41,615 nt of DNA from Burkholderiales bacterium (lineage in GTDB: Bacteria; Pseudomonadota; Gammaproteobacteria; Burkholderiales; Burkholderiaceae_C). The notes below the pieces were generated by a model. It did not search any database. It was not told the DNA's origin and saw only the letters and a list, made by a program, of their open reading frames with translations. Location of the stretch: contig PLZH01000123.1 of assembly GCA_003152055.1 (NCBI GenBank), forward strand, positions 1 through 41,615, in the 5' to 3' direction. Of this stretch, positions 8,752 through 16,510 are shown one piece after another (within the stretch, counting starts at the first letter, position 1; each line of letters begins with the position of its first letter). Position numbers and translations under genes: made by a program.

Positions 8752-9453
8752 ATGGCTCGCCCCCGTCGCATAGGTCGATGCGTTCACTGCCTTTTGGACG
8801 GGCAAGAACTCACCGACGATCACATCTTTCCCGTGTCCTGGTACCCGGAGAACGCTCCGCCTGACCTCGAACGGTGGAAGGCCCCTTCCTGTCGGCCGTG
8901 CAACGCCGCCCTTGGCAAGATGGAGGCGGATTTTCTAATGCGGCTTGCCCTGTGCGTTAATCCGCAGGCCGCGACAACCGCGGGGATTGTGCAGCGGGCT
9001 CTTCGCGCAATGGATCCGGAAGCCGGTAGAAACTTGTCCGACCAACAAGCTAGGGCGGCGCTGCGTCGAAAGATCGATCGAGAAGTGCAGCTCGTACCCT
9101 CGGAGGCGCGCGTCTTGAAGCCTTTTAGCGAGAAATGGGGGCGACCGCCTGAGGAGCAGTTCGGCATCCACGTCCCCGGGGACTACCTACGGCGACTGGG
9201 CGAGAAGATGGCCCGCGGAATTCACTTCATGGACGGCGGCCAATTCATCGAGCTGCCTCTGCGAATCCGAGTAGGCACAGACATCGATGGCGCGCCGCCG
9301 GACACGTTGCGAATGGTCCGGGAACAGGGAAGGGTCTACGCCATCGAGCCGGGCATCGTCGTTCGACGTCTCGTGCCGCCTGAAGCGCCTGCAGTGTCGC
9401 TTCTGGAGATCCAGGTATGGGGGCTCTGGTCGCTCTGGGTCACGGTTTCGTAG
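8752..9453 (+). CDS. HNH-type endonuclease-like protein
   Basis: The protein has 233 residues. It begins with a zinc-ribbon/HNH-like core: C10-x2-C13, then TDDHIFPVSW with D23-H24, then C47-x2-C50-N51. This spacing is typical of HNH nucleases stabilised by four cysteines. The rest (residues 60-233) is not recognised. The ATG at 8752 was chosen because it begins just ahead of the zinc motif. An in-frame ATG 24 codons earlier would add a low-complexity charged stretch. Transcription is divergent from the Gabija-like operon, so it may be a separate defence gene or an accessory of that operon. Nuclease activity is inferred from the motif. Confidence 0.65.
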   Translation: MARPRRIGRCVHCLLDGQELTDDHIFPVSWYPENAPPDLERWKAPSCRPCNAALGKMEADFLMRLALCVNPQAATTAGIVQRALRAMDPEAGRNLSDQQARAALRRKIDREVQLVPSEARVLKPFSEKWGRPPEEQFGIHVPGDYLRRLGEKMARGIHFMDGGQFIELPLRIRVGTDIDGAPPDTLRMVREQGRVYAIEPGIVVRRLVPPEAPAVSLLEIQVWGLWSLWVTVS

Positions 9454-9455
9454 CA

Positions 9456-9821
9456 ATGACGCCGGACGTGCACCCAACCGGTTCGAGGCTCATGCGCGCC
9501 GCCGAGCTACTTGAGCAGGCGCCCGGAGAGGTGGCTGCGTGGCTGCGATGGAAATGCGTGGACTATCACCTCTGCCGATTCAAACGCCCCGCAGCGCTGG
9601 CGGACAGGGCGTCCGCCACGACGAGGTGTCCGCCAAGAGCAGCCGTTCGCGGCATTCCGCTTTTGGCCGGGACGTCGAGTTCGAGGCGAAGCCCGGCAGC
9701 GGTCCTTCTGTGTGATCGCGAGACTTCCCAACGTCAGCTGTCGGCCAGCGTCGCGAACGGGTGGTCCGAGCCAGGAAGGGAGGTCGCCAACGACCGCTTC
9801 GCGGAAGCGGCGTTGACGTGA
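9456..9821 (+). CDS. possible small hypothetical gene
   Basis: An ATG lies 2 bases after the stop of the HNH gene and opens a frame of 121 codons. The first 45 residues (MTPDVHPTGSRLMRAAELLE, then a Trp-rich segment) look protein-like. The second half has repetitive Arg/Ser/Pro-rich composition typical of non-coding GC-rich DNA. It may be a truncated or decayed gene. Confidence is low. Confidence 0.25.
   Translation: MTPDVHPTGSRLMRAAELLEQAPGEVAAWLRWKCVDYHLCRFKRPAALADRASATTRCPPRAAVRGIPLLAGTSSSRRSPAAVLLCDRETSQRQLSASVANGWSEPGREVANDRFAEAALT
9794..9810. terminator. possible terminator hairpin after dacA
   Basis: CCGCTTC and GAAGCGG form a 7-bp stem around a 3-base loop 23 bp beyond the dacA stop codon. 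There is no clear T-tract on the minus strand, so termination activity is uncertain. Confidence 0.3.
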
Positions 9822-9833
9822 TCAGGATGCGCG

Positions 9834-11084
9834 CTACTTCGAGAACCAACCGGAGATGTGCTGGCGCATGCGCAGGAAGAATCCCGCGCGCTCCACGCCA
9901 GCAAGCGCCACGACCGGCGCCTCCCCGAGTTGCTTGCCGTTGGCCGTGACGACGACCTTGCCGATCACGGCACCCTTGGAGACCGGCGCTTCCAGGCCCG
10001 GGGTCAGCAAGACCGAGGTCTTGACCGCGGCGCCTTGTCCCTTCGGTATCACCAGCGTCCACGACTGTGCAACGCCCGCCGCGACATCGGGCGCCACGCC
10101 GTACAGCACCTTGGCGGTCGCCAGTGTCGCGCCTGCCTGGACAGGGGTCGCCTCCTCGAAGTTGCTGTAGCCCCAGTTGAACAGCACCCGGGTCTGGTCA
10201 GCTCGAGCTTGCGCGCTGTTCGCGTTCATGATGACCGAAATCAGGCGCATCCCGTTTCGCTTGGCCGAAGCGGTTAAGCAATACCCAGCTTCCTCCGTGT
10301 GCCCCGTCTTGAGTCCGTCGACGGTCGGATCGGTGTACAGCAACGCATTGCGATTGCCCTGCTTGATGCCGTTGTAGGTGAACTCGTGCTCCGCGTAGAT
10401 CGGGTAGTACTCGGCGCTATTGCGGATGATCGCCTGCGAGAGCACGGCGAGGTCGCGTGCCGAGGCTTTGTGGCTGGGGCTGGGCAGCCCGTCCGAATTT
10501 TCGAAGTGCGTATGCGTCATTCCCAGCTTCGCCGCTTCCGCATTCATCATGGCGACGAACCCGGATTGCGAGCCGCCGATATGCTCGGCCAACGCCTTGG
10601 AGGCGTCGTTCCCGCTGTCGATGACGACACCGCGCAGCATGTCGATCAAGGGCACCTGCGCGTTGAGCGGCACGAACATGCAACTGTCGCCATCCTTGCC
10701 GCCGCGGCACCAGGCGCTCAGGCTCATGGTGACCGGTTCGGTAGGCTTCAGCTTGCCGCTCTTCAGCCCCTGTTCCACCAGGTAGCTGGTCATCATTTTG
10801 GTCAGGGACGCGGGCGGAAGCGGTTCGTCCGGATTGGAGGAGGCGAAGATCTGCCCCGTGTTGAAGTCCATCAGGACCCATGCCCTGTTGGCGAGCACCG
10901 GCACCGAGAGTCCATTCGCGTCGGTGGTCGTCGCGGGCTCGGTGGATGCGGCCGGCTTGGGCTTGTGAGCTGCTGCGTGGGCCTTGGGATGCGGCGCGCC
11001 AGAAGCAGTCCCAGCCAAGCCGACCAGGATCAAGGTTGCAAGGATGGAAGGGAGTAGAGGGGAAGTGCGAAGACTGAGGGTCAT
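9834..11084 (-). CDS. dacA: D-alanyl-D-alanine carboxypeptidase (PBP5/6 type)
   Basis: The protein has 416 residues and a signal peptide. It is a class C penicillin-binding protein that trims the terminal D-Ala of peptidoglycan pentapeptides in the periplasm. The catalytic motifs are all present: SLTK at 93-96, SGN at 157-159 and KTG at 259-261. The C-terminal domain ends in an amphipathic helix (GFFLRMRQHISGWFSK) suited to membrane anchoring. An Ala/Lys/Pro-rich linker follows the signal peptide. Unusually, the loop at 126-135 has two cysteines (C126, C135) that could form a disulfide in the periplasm. The ATG at 11084 is preceded by AGGAAG, and the long upstream extension of the frame lacks signal-peptide character. 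This is a housekeeping gene inside an otherwise accessory region. Confidence 0.92.
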   Translation of the reverse strand: MTLSLRTSPLLPSILATLILVGLAGTASGAPHPKAHAAAHKPKPAASTEPATTTDANGLSVPVLANRAWVLMDFNTGQIFASSNPDEPLPPASLTKMMTSYLVEQGLKSGKLKPTEPVTMSLSAWCRGGKDGDSCMFVPLNAQVPLIDMLRGVVIDSGNDASKALAEHIGGSQSGFVAMMNAEAAKLGMTHTHFENSDGLPSPSHKASARDLAVLSQAIIRNSAEYYPIYAEHEFTYNGIKQGNRNALLYTDPTVDGLKTGHTEEAGYCLTASAKRNGMRLISVIMNANSAQARADQTRVLFNWGYSNFEEATPVQAGATLATAKVLYGVAPDVAAGVAQSWTLVIPKGQGAAVKTSVLLTPGLEAPVSKGAVIGKVVVTANGKQLGEAPVVALAGVERAGFFLRMRQHISGWFSK

Positions 11085-12043
11085 TGAGAGATGCTTCCTG
11101 AAGAAGCCAGTATGTAGCTCGCGACCAGGCCAGGGACGGCGAAATCTGGTTTGGCGTACCTGGGTGACTCGACACGGGGTCGCGCGTGGATCATGGCCAA
11201 TTGTGGCGGCTCTGCATGCCCCACTGACTCGGCTGGCGACTGCGATCCGGCGGCATGACTCCGATGTCGTCTCGAAGGATGAGCAACAGGTCAGGAAGCG
11301 CAGATGGCCCACCCCAGGCGTCTTGCGACGCGACGGACCTGGCAGGAGGCTCAGCTCTGACAAACCAGGGTGTCCTCGCAGAAGCGTTCCACAACACGAG
11401 TGGCGGAAGATGCCAGGAGGGCGAGTCGAGATGACTGACCTGCATGTCCGCTTCGCGGCGTTGCGGTGCAACCTTGCAAAGTCCGCAAGGGTCGGCAGCT
11501 TCAGTTCGGCTATTCGAACTGCGCTGACGTACCTCCTGCATCGGATGTCGGTCAGGGCCGCGAGAGCGTGAGCGACTGGATTGGAGAACGAGCGAGTTCG
11601 AGCGGCCGTCGCCCCATGGCGGCTGTCCTTTGAAACCAGTCATTGGCAATGGCGGTTTCCCGATCGATCGTATTACTGCAACTGGCCGAGAGCGTGCGGC
11701 CGGCGGCTTCGGGGAGCTGACGCTCGTCGCACAGCGGCGTTCTTCGGCTTCAGACTATCTGCTGCCGTTCGAGCTCGGCGGACGAATGTCGGCAGTCGCC
11801 GGGACCGGCCAGTCATGTTGCTAAAGAGGCGGACCGGTCTACGTCGGAGCTTGACCTCACCTCAGCGCACCGCTCGCCGCTTCAACTCGGCCCGAAGCGG
11901 TTGATTTTCTGCGGCCCACGCAAGCAGGGCTAGCGGCTTTCGATGGGGCTCGGGCCTTGTGAAATGCGTCACGCCGAAAGCAACCTCGCGCGGGTGCGCA
12001 TGGGTCTACGCTGTTGGGCGTCGAAACCGCCGAGAGCAGATCC
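11085..12043. other. gene-free stretch of about 960 bp
   Basis: No frame here has convincing protein character, although several are open because of high GC. The start of the dacA transcript must lie at the left end. Around 11617-11820 the sequence has patchy, degenerate short motifs also seen in the gaps near 9620-9810 and 12800-12940, perhaps decayed dispersed repeats. No RNA gene was recognised. Confidence 0.4.
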
Positions 12044-12316
12044 TTGGTCAATAGAAAGCAGAACGGTCTCGAGGCCTTCGTCGACCTCATCGCACTGGCA
12101 CCATGGTGGGCCGGGGTGAGCTTGGCTGTCGTGAGCTACTTCGTCTTGGGCTCGTTCGCTCATGTAGCGCCGGCGGCGGTCAAGAGCATGGACGAAATGC
12201 CTACGCTTATGGCGATCAGCTACCTCAAAGGTCTCGCTCACCTGGGGCAATTTCTCGTACCCGTTCTCTGTCTCATTGCCGCCATCTTGTCTGCGATCGC
12301 ACGAAAGAGCCGCTAG
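12044..12316 (+). CDS. orphan membrane segment resembling the anchor of Mrr-type restriction proteins
   Basis: The protein has 90 residues with two predicted transmembrane helices (about 11-32, LIALAPWWAGVSLAVVSYFV; and about 57-82, AHLGQFLVPVLCLIAAILSA) followed by a basic end (ARKSR). The pattern matches the N-terminal membrane part of Mrr/topoisomerase-type restriction endonucleases. Those continue with a cytoplasmic zinc-finger or Mrr domain, which is absent here. A TTG start at 12044 gives the usual short basic N-terminus; a TTG at 12014 would be 10 codons longer. It may be a remnant of a decayed restriction gene or a free-standing small membrane protein. The HNH gene 41 bp downstream could be functionally linked, but that is speculation. 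Confidence 0.5.
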   Translation: MVNRKQNGLEAFVDLIALAPWWAGVSLAVVSYFVLGSFAHVAPAAVKSMDEMPTLMAISYLKGLAHLGQFLVPVLCLIAAILSAIARKSR

Positions 12317-12357
12317 CTCGCCCGCTTGTCGGAGATCGGCTTTCGGGGGACACGGGC

Positions 12358-12756
12358 ATGACCGACGACGACACGATCGCCCGTTTCGCCAAGGAGCACA
12401 ACTGGCACCCCGATTTCCTGGCGCTTCTAGTGGAATCGAACTGGTGCTGCGTCTACTGCGGGCGGAGCTTCATGGCCGACCATCACTTGTACTTCGCGTT
12501 TACCCATGACCATCTCGTGCCCTCCTCGAAGGACGGCAGCAAGGACGGACAGCACAACCTCGTGGCGGCCTGCGACTCCTGCAACAAGCTCAAGGGTAAG
12601 TGGAATCCTCTCGAGGCGAACCCTGGTCTGACGACCAAAGCGGAACTGCTCAAGGTCTGCCGGGAGTACGTCTCCGCGAGGTTGCTGGACCGCGAGGCGC
12701 GGGTTGGGAAGGCGCGCGCAGCGGCGGAGGCGCTGGGCTTGTGGCTCGCGCCATGA
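12358..12756 (+). CDS. HNH endonuclease
   Basis: The protein has 132 residues. The HNH core is complete: C31-x2-C34 (CVYCGRSF), H50-D51-H52 (THDHLVPSS), N67 (GQHNLVAACD) and C72-x2-C75-N76 (CDSCNKLKG). This is the zinc-stabilised type found in stand-alone HNH proteins of phages and defence islands. The last 50 residues are a charged helix. A GGGGGA element lies 8 bases before the ATG. It follows the small membrane protein by 41 bp on the same strand. DNA cleavage is inferred from the motif; target and role are unknown. Confidence 0.75.
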   Translation: MTDDDTIARFAKEHNWHPDFLALLVESNWCCVYCGRSFMADHHLYFAFTHDHLVPSSKDGSKDGQHNLVAACDSCNKLKGKWNPLEANPGLTTKAELLKVCREYVSARLLDREARVGKARAAAEALGLWLAP

Positions 12757-13091
12757 CGGCACTGCCCGGTCCAACGGGGCCGCGCACGCCCGAACGTCTG
12801 AGTTTGCCGTAGGCCGGTCGAAACTATCTGCCGTCACTCCGACTCCACGTTTGAATGACCGCCGTCGGCAAAAGGAGTCGTTCGTCAGCGTCCGCTTCCA
12901 GGGAGTGCCGAATCGGACGTTTCCCGCGTACCTTCTACTGGGTCAGAGGAAGGGACTAGTCGACACGACAATCGTGAATGCTCCTCGCTTTGAGTTCTAC
13001 GTCGTCCGCTCGAAGGTCGCGCAGGTATTCGTGCGCAGGCTAGCGATGCTCGCAGTCGCTGTGCTGCCCCGATTCCACGGACAATCTGCCG
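12757..13091. other. gene-free stretch
   Basis: No believable gene was seen. The stretch 12818-12935 contains short degenerate motifs such as GAATGACCGCC that recur in other gaps of the window and may be old repeat remnants. Confidence 0.35.
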
Positions 13092-13820
13092 ATGACCCGC
13101 GACGACAAGGTGACGGCAGCGTGCGTGATCGCCGTGATCGTCTTCACCATGGCGGCTCTGGCGTGGCCGCTTTATCCCTTTCCATCCTTGCCCGCCGGCA
13201 AGAACTGGCTAGACGGCATGCAGGCGATCGCAGAGACCGTCAGCGCGTTTTCGACCACCGCTGCCATCATCGTTGGCGCCGTCGTGGTCTATTGGCAGGT
13301 CGGTCGCCAGCACGCGAAGGATGCGGAGAGGGCGCTCGCGGAGGAAGTGCGCCGTCTGAAGATCATGGCAAGTGGCGTCTTCCACTGCCGCGCACTGTGC
13401 CAGCAGATGCTCGATCAAAACAATATCGGCGGGCCAATTTGGGAGCAGCACGGCGCGCTGGAAAGGCAGTCGGAGCTCTTGTCAAAGATCCCCTTGCTCG
13501 ACTTTCCCGACTGGGATGCCGCCTATGCCGTGTCGGATGTGGCTTTGATTACCTCGAAGCTAGGTGAACAAATCGCCGAACGCCCGGGACTCGATATACC
13601 CGCCAACACTCAAAGACGCCGCGAAGAGCATCTGAACGTCGCCGAGAACAATTTCCGCGCAGCCGAAACCATCTTGCGCTACCTGTTGAATGCGCGCGGC
13701 ACGGATGTGCCCCCGGAGCGAGTGAGCCACAACGGCATTGCGTACTGCTCGGCGCCGCTTGAAGACCGGCAGCGCGAAGCAGACACAGCGGTACTGCTCA
13801 CGCAGCTGAAGGCGATATGA
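13092..13820 (+). CDS. two-helix membrane protein upstream of tcmP
   Basis: The protein has 242 residues. Two hydrophobic helices lie near residues 8-28 (TAACVIAVIVFTMAALAWPL) and 50-70 (FSTTAAIIVGAVVVYWQVG). They are followed by a long charged, probably coiled-coil cytoplasmic part. This plan is frequent in membrane proteins of unknown function in accessory loci. Its stop overlaps the ATG of the TcmP gene by 4 nt, so the two are co-translated. Function is unknown; a membrane partner of the TcmP locus is inferred only from this coupling. Confidence 0.6.
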   Translation: MTRDDKVTAACVIAVIVFTMAALAWPLYPFPSLPAGKNWLDGMQAIAETVSAFSTTAAIIVGAVVVYWQVGRQHAKDAERALAEEVRRLKIMASGVFHCRALCQQMLDQNNIGGPIWEQHGALERQSELLSKIPLLDFPDWDAAYAVSDVALITSKLGEQIAERPGLDIPANTQRRREEHLNVAENNFRAAETILRYLLNARGTDVPPERVSHNGIAYCSAPLEDRQREADTAVLLTQLKAI

Positions 13821-14671
13821 GACATCAATTCGTGCTCGCCGATCGCGAGGATCCGCACCCCGATCTGCTGATCGAGAAGGGTCGGCAAGGGAATGGCGTC
13901 GGCGACTGGGTGCCGGCGATGAAGCACATGTACCTCGCCAAGTGGATTGAGGGCACGCGCGAGATGCGCAAGCGGTTTCCCGACCGCGTGCTCGTCGATC
14001 TGTTCTGTGGACCTGGCCGGATTCAAGTCGAAGGCGAAACCCGCACACGGTTGGGCGGCGCGCAGATCGCCTGGCTGCACTCGCAGCTGGACGACACGGC
14101 GCCGTTCACGAAGTGCGTCACGTCAGACATCGATCAAGCTCGCTCGGATGCTTGCGCGCAGCGCCTGCGTGCCTTAGGCGCTCCCGTCGAGCCCCTATGC
14201 GGCGCGGCCGCAGATGTGGTCGACCGCGCGGCACTGCTCGTACCGCCGACCGCGCTGTGCCTGGCTTACCTCGATCCGTACAGCCTCGAATTTCTCTCGT
14301 GGGATGTGATCACGAGGCTCGCGCAGCTGAAGCACGTCGACTTCGCCGTGCACTTCAGCACCTCCGATCTGCGCCGCAACGTGAAGATGGACTTCGAGCG
14401 CGAGGGCAAACGCTTCGACAAGGTCGCGCCCGGCTGGCGCAAAGAGATCGACGTGCAGTCGTTCTTTCGCGGCGACGCGGACGACGAGTTCTTCGACTAC
14501 TGGTGCCGGCAGATCGAATCGCTCGGCTTCACCATCAGCCAACGCTTTCCGCTGATCCGCACGAAGAAGAACGCACCGCTCTATCACCTCGTGTTTTTCA
14601 GCCGTCACGCATCGCCCGTGAGAGTCTGGGGCGACGTGGCTCAGGGCGTGAATCGTGAACTTCCGTTCTAG
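13817..14671 (+). CDS. tcmP: three-Cys-motif partner protein TcmP
   Basis: The protein has 284 residues and matches the TcmP family. Visible features are a GVGDW-VPAMKHMYLAKWI opening, VLVDLFCGPGRIQVEGE (methyltransferase-like glycine loop), GGAQIAWLHS, and CLAYLDPYSLEF. TcmP proteins accompany DUF5131/three-Cys-motif (phage Gp37/Gp68-like) proteins, and such a gene lies immediately downstream on the opposite strand, overlapping by 4 nt. The Rossmann-like core suggests nucleic acid or nucleotide modification, but the biochemical role of the pair is not established. The start is fixed by the 4-nt overlap with the membrane-protein gene. Confidence 0.85.
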   Translation: MRHQFVLADREDPHPDLLIEKGRQGNGVGDWVPAMKHMYLAKWIEGTREMRKRFPDRVLVDLFCGPGRIQVEGETRTRLGGAQIAWLHSQLDDTAPFTKCVTSDIDQARSDACAQRLRALGAPVEPLCGAAADVVDRAALLVPPTALCLAYLDPYSLEFLSWDVITRLAQLKHVDFAVHFSTSDLRRNVKMDFEREGKRFDKVAPGWRKEIDVQSFFRGDADDEFFDYWCRQIESLGFTISQRFPLIRTKKNAPLYHLVFFSRHASPVRVWGDVAQGVNRELPF

Positions 14672-15414
14672 GCGACGGCTAGCTCGATCACCGGATACTC
14701 ATTCCACTGCCGACCAGCCAGCTGCCGACCGTTCGCTTTCTTGTTGCGCCGGATGCCGTCGGCACCCCAGGCACCCCATTGCTTGAAGAAGAACGCGACG
14801 CCTTGCCGCTCGGCCTGCACGCGCACGTTCTCAGCCCACTCGGCGGCCATCGGTCGCGCCTTGTGGCCGCTCTCGCCGCCGACGATGACCCAGTGAATGC
14901 CGGCCAGGTCGAGCACGCCCACGTCGCGCAGCAGCGGCTCGACGGATAGAAAGCGCACCGCGGCGTCGATCGAGCGGAGATGTTCGATGCGAGGCACGCC
15001 GTAGCGCTGATCTTCGACCGACACGCCGAGCCAGACGTTTGGCGGGCTCTCGCGATGCGCGAAGAACCGAGCCATGCGCTGCGCTCGCTTCGTCAGGATC
15101 TGGTAGGTGTGCTGCGGCGTGCTCGCGCACACGTCGATCACCTGCTCGACGAAGGCATCCGGCACTCCGACTTGGAAGAGATCAGACATCGAATTGACGA
15201 AGTACGTCGTCGGTGCCCGGCGACGCAGCGGCTGCTCCAGACGCTCCGGGTGAAGCGTCAGCTCGAAGCCGTTTTCATAGCCTGCCGCGCCCATCGCCTT
15301 GAGGCGTCGCGACATCGTCTCTGCATAGCAGTGCTTGCAGCCCGGCGAGATCTTCGTGCAACCGGTGACGGGGTTCCACGTGTGCTCTGTCCACTCGATC
15401 GACGATTCGGCCAT
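14668..15414 (-). CDS. DUF5131 (phage Gp37/Gp68) three-Cys-motif protein
   Basis: The protein has 248 residues. It opens with SSIEWTEHTWNPVTGC and contains the defining cysteine motif C19-x6-C26-x2-C29 (GCTKISPGCKHCYAE). Other typical segments are YFVNSMSDLF, TYQILTKRAQRM, NVWLGVSVEDQ and FLSVEPLL. The last third holds WVIVGGESGHKARPM and FFFKQWGAWG. The cysteines recall radical-SAM-type iron-sulfur clusters, and relatives occur in phages and mobile elements. It is convergent with and overlaps tcmP by 4 nt. Upstream, 41 bp away, is a 75-codon gene with a LexA box at its start, so both genes are probably SOS-induced. Confidence 0.85.
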   Translation of the reverse strand: MAESSIEWTEHTWNPVTGCTKISPGCKHCYAETMSRRLKAMGAAGYENGFELTLHPERLEQPLRRRAPTTYFVNSMSDLFQVGVPDAFVEQVIDVCASTPQHTYQILTKRAQRMARFFAHRESPPNVWLGVSVEDQRYGVPRIEHLRSIDAAVRFLSVEPLLRDVGVLDLAGIHWVIVGGESGHKARPMAAEWAENVRVQAERQGVAFFFKQWGAWGADGIRRNKKANGRQLAGRQWNEYPVIELAVA

Positions 15415-15455
15415 GCGTCACCTCGCGGCGCATTGTGCCGGACGTGTGAGGGCGA

Positions 15456-15683
15456 TCACGACGGCTCGCCGCCCCCTGTCCGGTCGACACGCGGAATGCC
15501 GCGACGCAGCCACGTGATTGCCGCATCAGCTGGCGCGAGCGTGCGCAGCGACTCGTCGTGCCAGAGCTCGGCGGCCGCCTCCTCCAGGCTCGTCGGATCG
15601 GCGTGCGGCCAGTGCTCGCGCAGGCGCCACGCGCATCGTGCGAGCCATTGCACGTCGGCCAAGTTGCCCGCGTATCGGCTCAT
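15456..15683 (-). CDS. small hypothetical protein under a LexA box
   Basis: The protein has 75 residues, is helical and Trp-rich (NLADVQWLARCAWRLREHW, LWHDESLRTLAP), and resembles no family I can name. The ATG at 15683 lies 6 bp from a LexA-type box, which fixes it as first gene of an operon with the DUF5131 gene. The frame could start earlier, but that start would lie beyond the operator. A regulatory or accessory role for the DUF5131 protein is possible. Confidence 0.55.
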   Translation of the reverse strand: MSRYAGNLADVQWLARCAWRLREHWPHADPTSLEEAAAELWHDESLRTLAPADAAITWLRRGIPRVDRTGGGEPS

Positions 15684-15688
15684 GGCGA

Positions 15689-15708
15689 TACTGTATATCC
15701 ATACAGTA
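15689..15708. promoter_or_regulatory. LexA (SOS) box
   Basis: TACTGTATATCCATACAGTA matches the enterobacterial SOS consensus (CTGT-N8-ACAG with AT-rich centre and outer TA) at every conserved position. It lies between two divergent small genes, 6 bp from the ATG at 15683 and 14 bp from the ATG at 15722. It can therefore repress both directions, including the operon with DUF5131. Confidence 0.85.
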
Positions 15709-15721
15709 TTCAGCGCAAGCG

Positions 15722-15922
15722 ATGCCGAGCCCGTCAAATTGCCTCTGTGGATCCGACGAGTTCACCCGCGTGACGGTTCGCCAGAAGAGCGGCGAGCTCT
15801 ACACGACCGAGTTCGTCAGCTGCCGGGCCTGCGGGGTCATGTATCACCGGCCGGACCTGGCCAAGCCGATCGAAGCGATGACGCCCAGCGCCGCGACTAC
15901 CTGCGCCGGATCGGCTGGCTGA
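15722..15922 (+). CDS. small zinc-ribbon protein, probably frameshifted at the C-terminus
   Basis: The protein has 66 residues with two CxC/CxxC knuckles (CLCGSDEF and SCRACGVMYHRP), i.e. a zinc ribbon. After IEAMT the frame gives SAATTCAGSAG and stops. The overlapping frame at the same place reads AQRRDYLRRIGWLTG, which looks like the true continuation. A single-base deletion near 15880-15890 is the simplest explanation. The gene starts 14 bp from the LexA box and is probably SOS-controlled. Function is unknown. Confidence 0.5.
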   Translation: MPSPSNCLCGSDEFTRVTVRQKSGELYTTEFVSCRACGVMYHRPDLAKPIEAMTPSAATTCAGSAG

Positions 15923-15997
15923 CCGGTTCGACAGAGTCGATATGGCTCGTCCAGCGTCATCGCTCAAGCCATGGGGGTCGCACGCCGATACTGCCGC

Positions 15998-16213
15998 ATG
16001 CGCAAGCCGCAGCCGAAGCCTGCCGTCGCCGTCGTTGATGCCCGCGAGACCGTGCTAGACGCCGCCAAGCGCGTCGGCGAGGGCAGCGTGACGCCTGAGA
16101 TCGAAACGCTTCGCTTGCGGCTGGAGAAAGCCACCGGCGTGCCGCTGGCGGAGCTCGCGAGCACGCGCAGACGTGGCCAGCTTCCTAGGCGTCGACCGCC
16201 CGGGCTAGCGTGA
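15998..16213 (+). CDS. possible small hypothetical gene
   Basis: The frame has 71 codons; the first 50 residues (VVDARETVLDAAKRVGEGSV, then LRLRLEKATGVPLAEL) look like a small helical protein. The end is Arg/Pro-rich and overlaps the convergent gene by 29 nt. No ribosome binding site stands out. The call is tentative. Confidence 0.35.
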   Translation: MRKPQPKPAVAVVDARETVLDAAKRVGEGSVTPEIETLRLRLEKATGVPLAELASTRRRGQLPRRRPPGLA

Positions 16214-16502
16214 ATATCCGTTCGGCGATGCGGCGGCCGGTCGCGTTTCGCATCTGGTCAAGCGTATTGACGAGCGCGGACCTATACGGCGTGCCGTCCG
16301 GGTCTCGGACTGGCCCTCGCCGGGTAAGTGCATCAAGCACCGACTCAAACTCGTCCCTGAGCTCCGCGGGCACCTGGCCAGGTTCCAGCTGGCGAAGATA
16401 AAAGTACGCACCTCGTAGTCGTTCGCGCACGTCGCCCTCACGGACTGCGAGCGCGTGCAAGGCACCGAGGAACTTCTCGCGACACCTACGTGTGGCAGGC
16501 AT
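16185..16502 (-). CDS. hypothetical protein
   Basis: The protein has 105 residues and is mostly helical and charged (REGDVRERLRGAYFYLRQLE, then ELRDEFESVLDALT). No family was recognised. The ATG at 16502 lies 8 bp after the stop of the next gene upstream on the same strand, so the two form an operon. Function is unknown. Confidence 0.5.
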   Translation of the reverse strand: MPATRRCREKFLGALHALAVREGDVRERLRGAYFYLRQLEPGQVPAELRDEFESVLDALTRRGPVRDPDGTPYRSALVNTLDQMRNATGRRIAERIFTLARAVDA

Positions 16503-16510
16503 CGCGCGAT

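Noticed and set aside
14980-16038. Plus-strand open frame of 352 codons
   Set aside because: It runs opposite the DUF5131 gene, then enters an unrelated region; only the short AQRRDYLRRIGWLTG piece near its end looks real.
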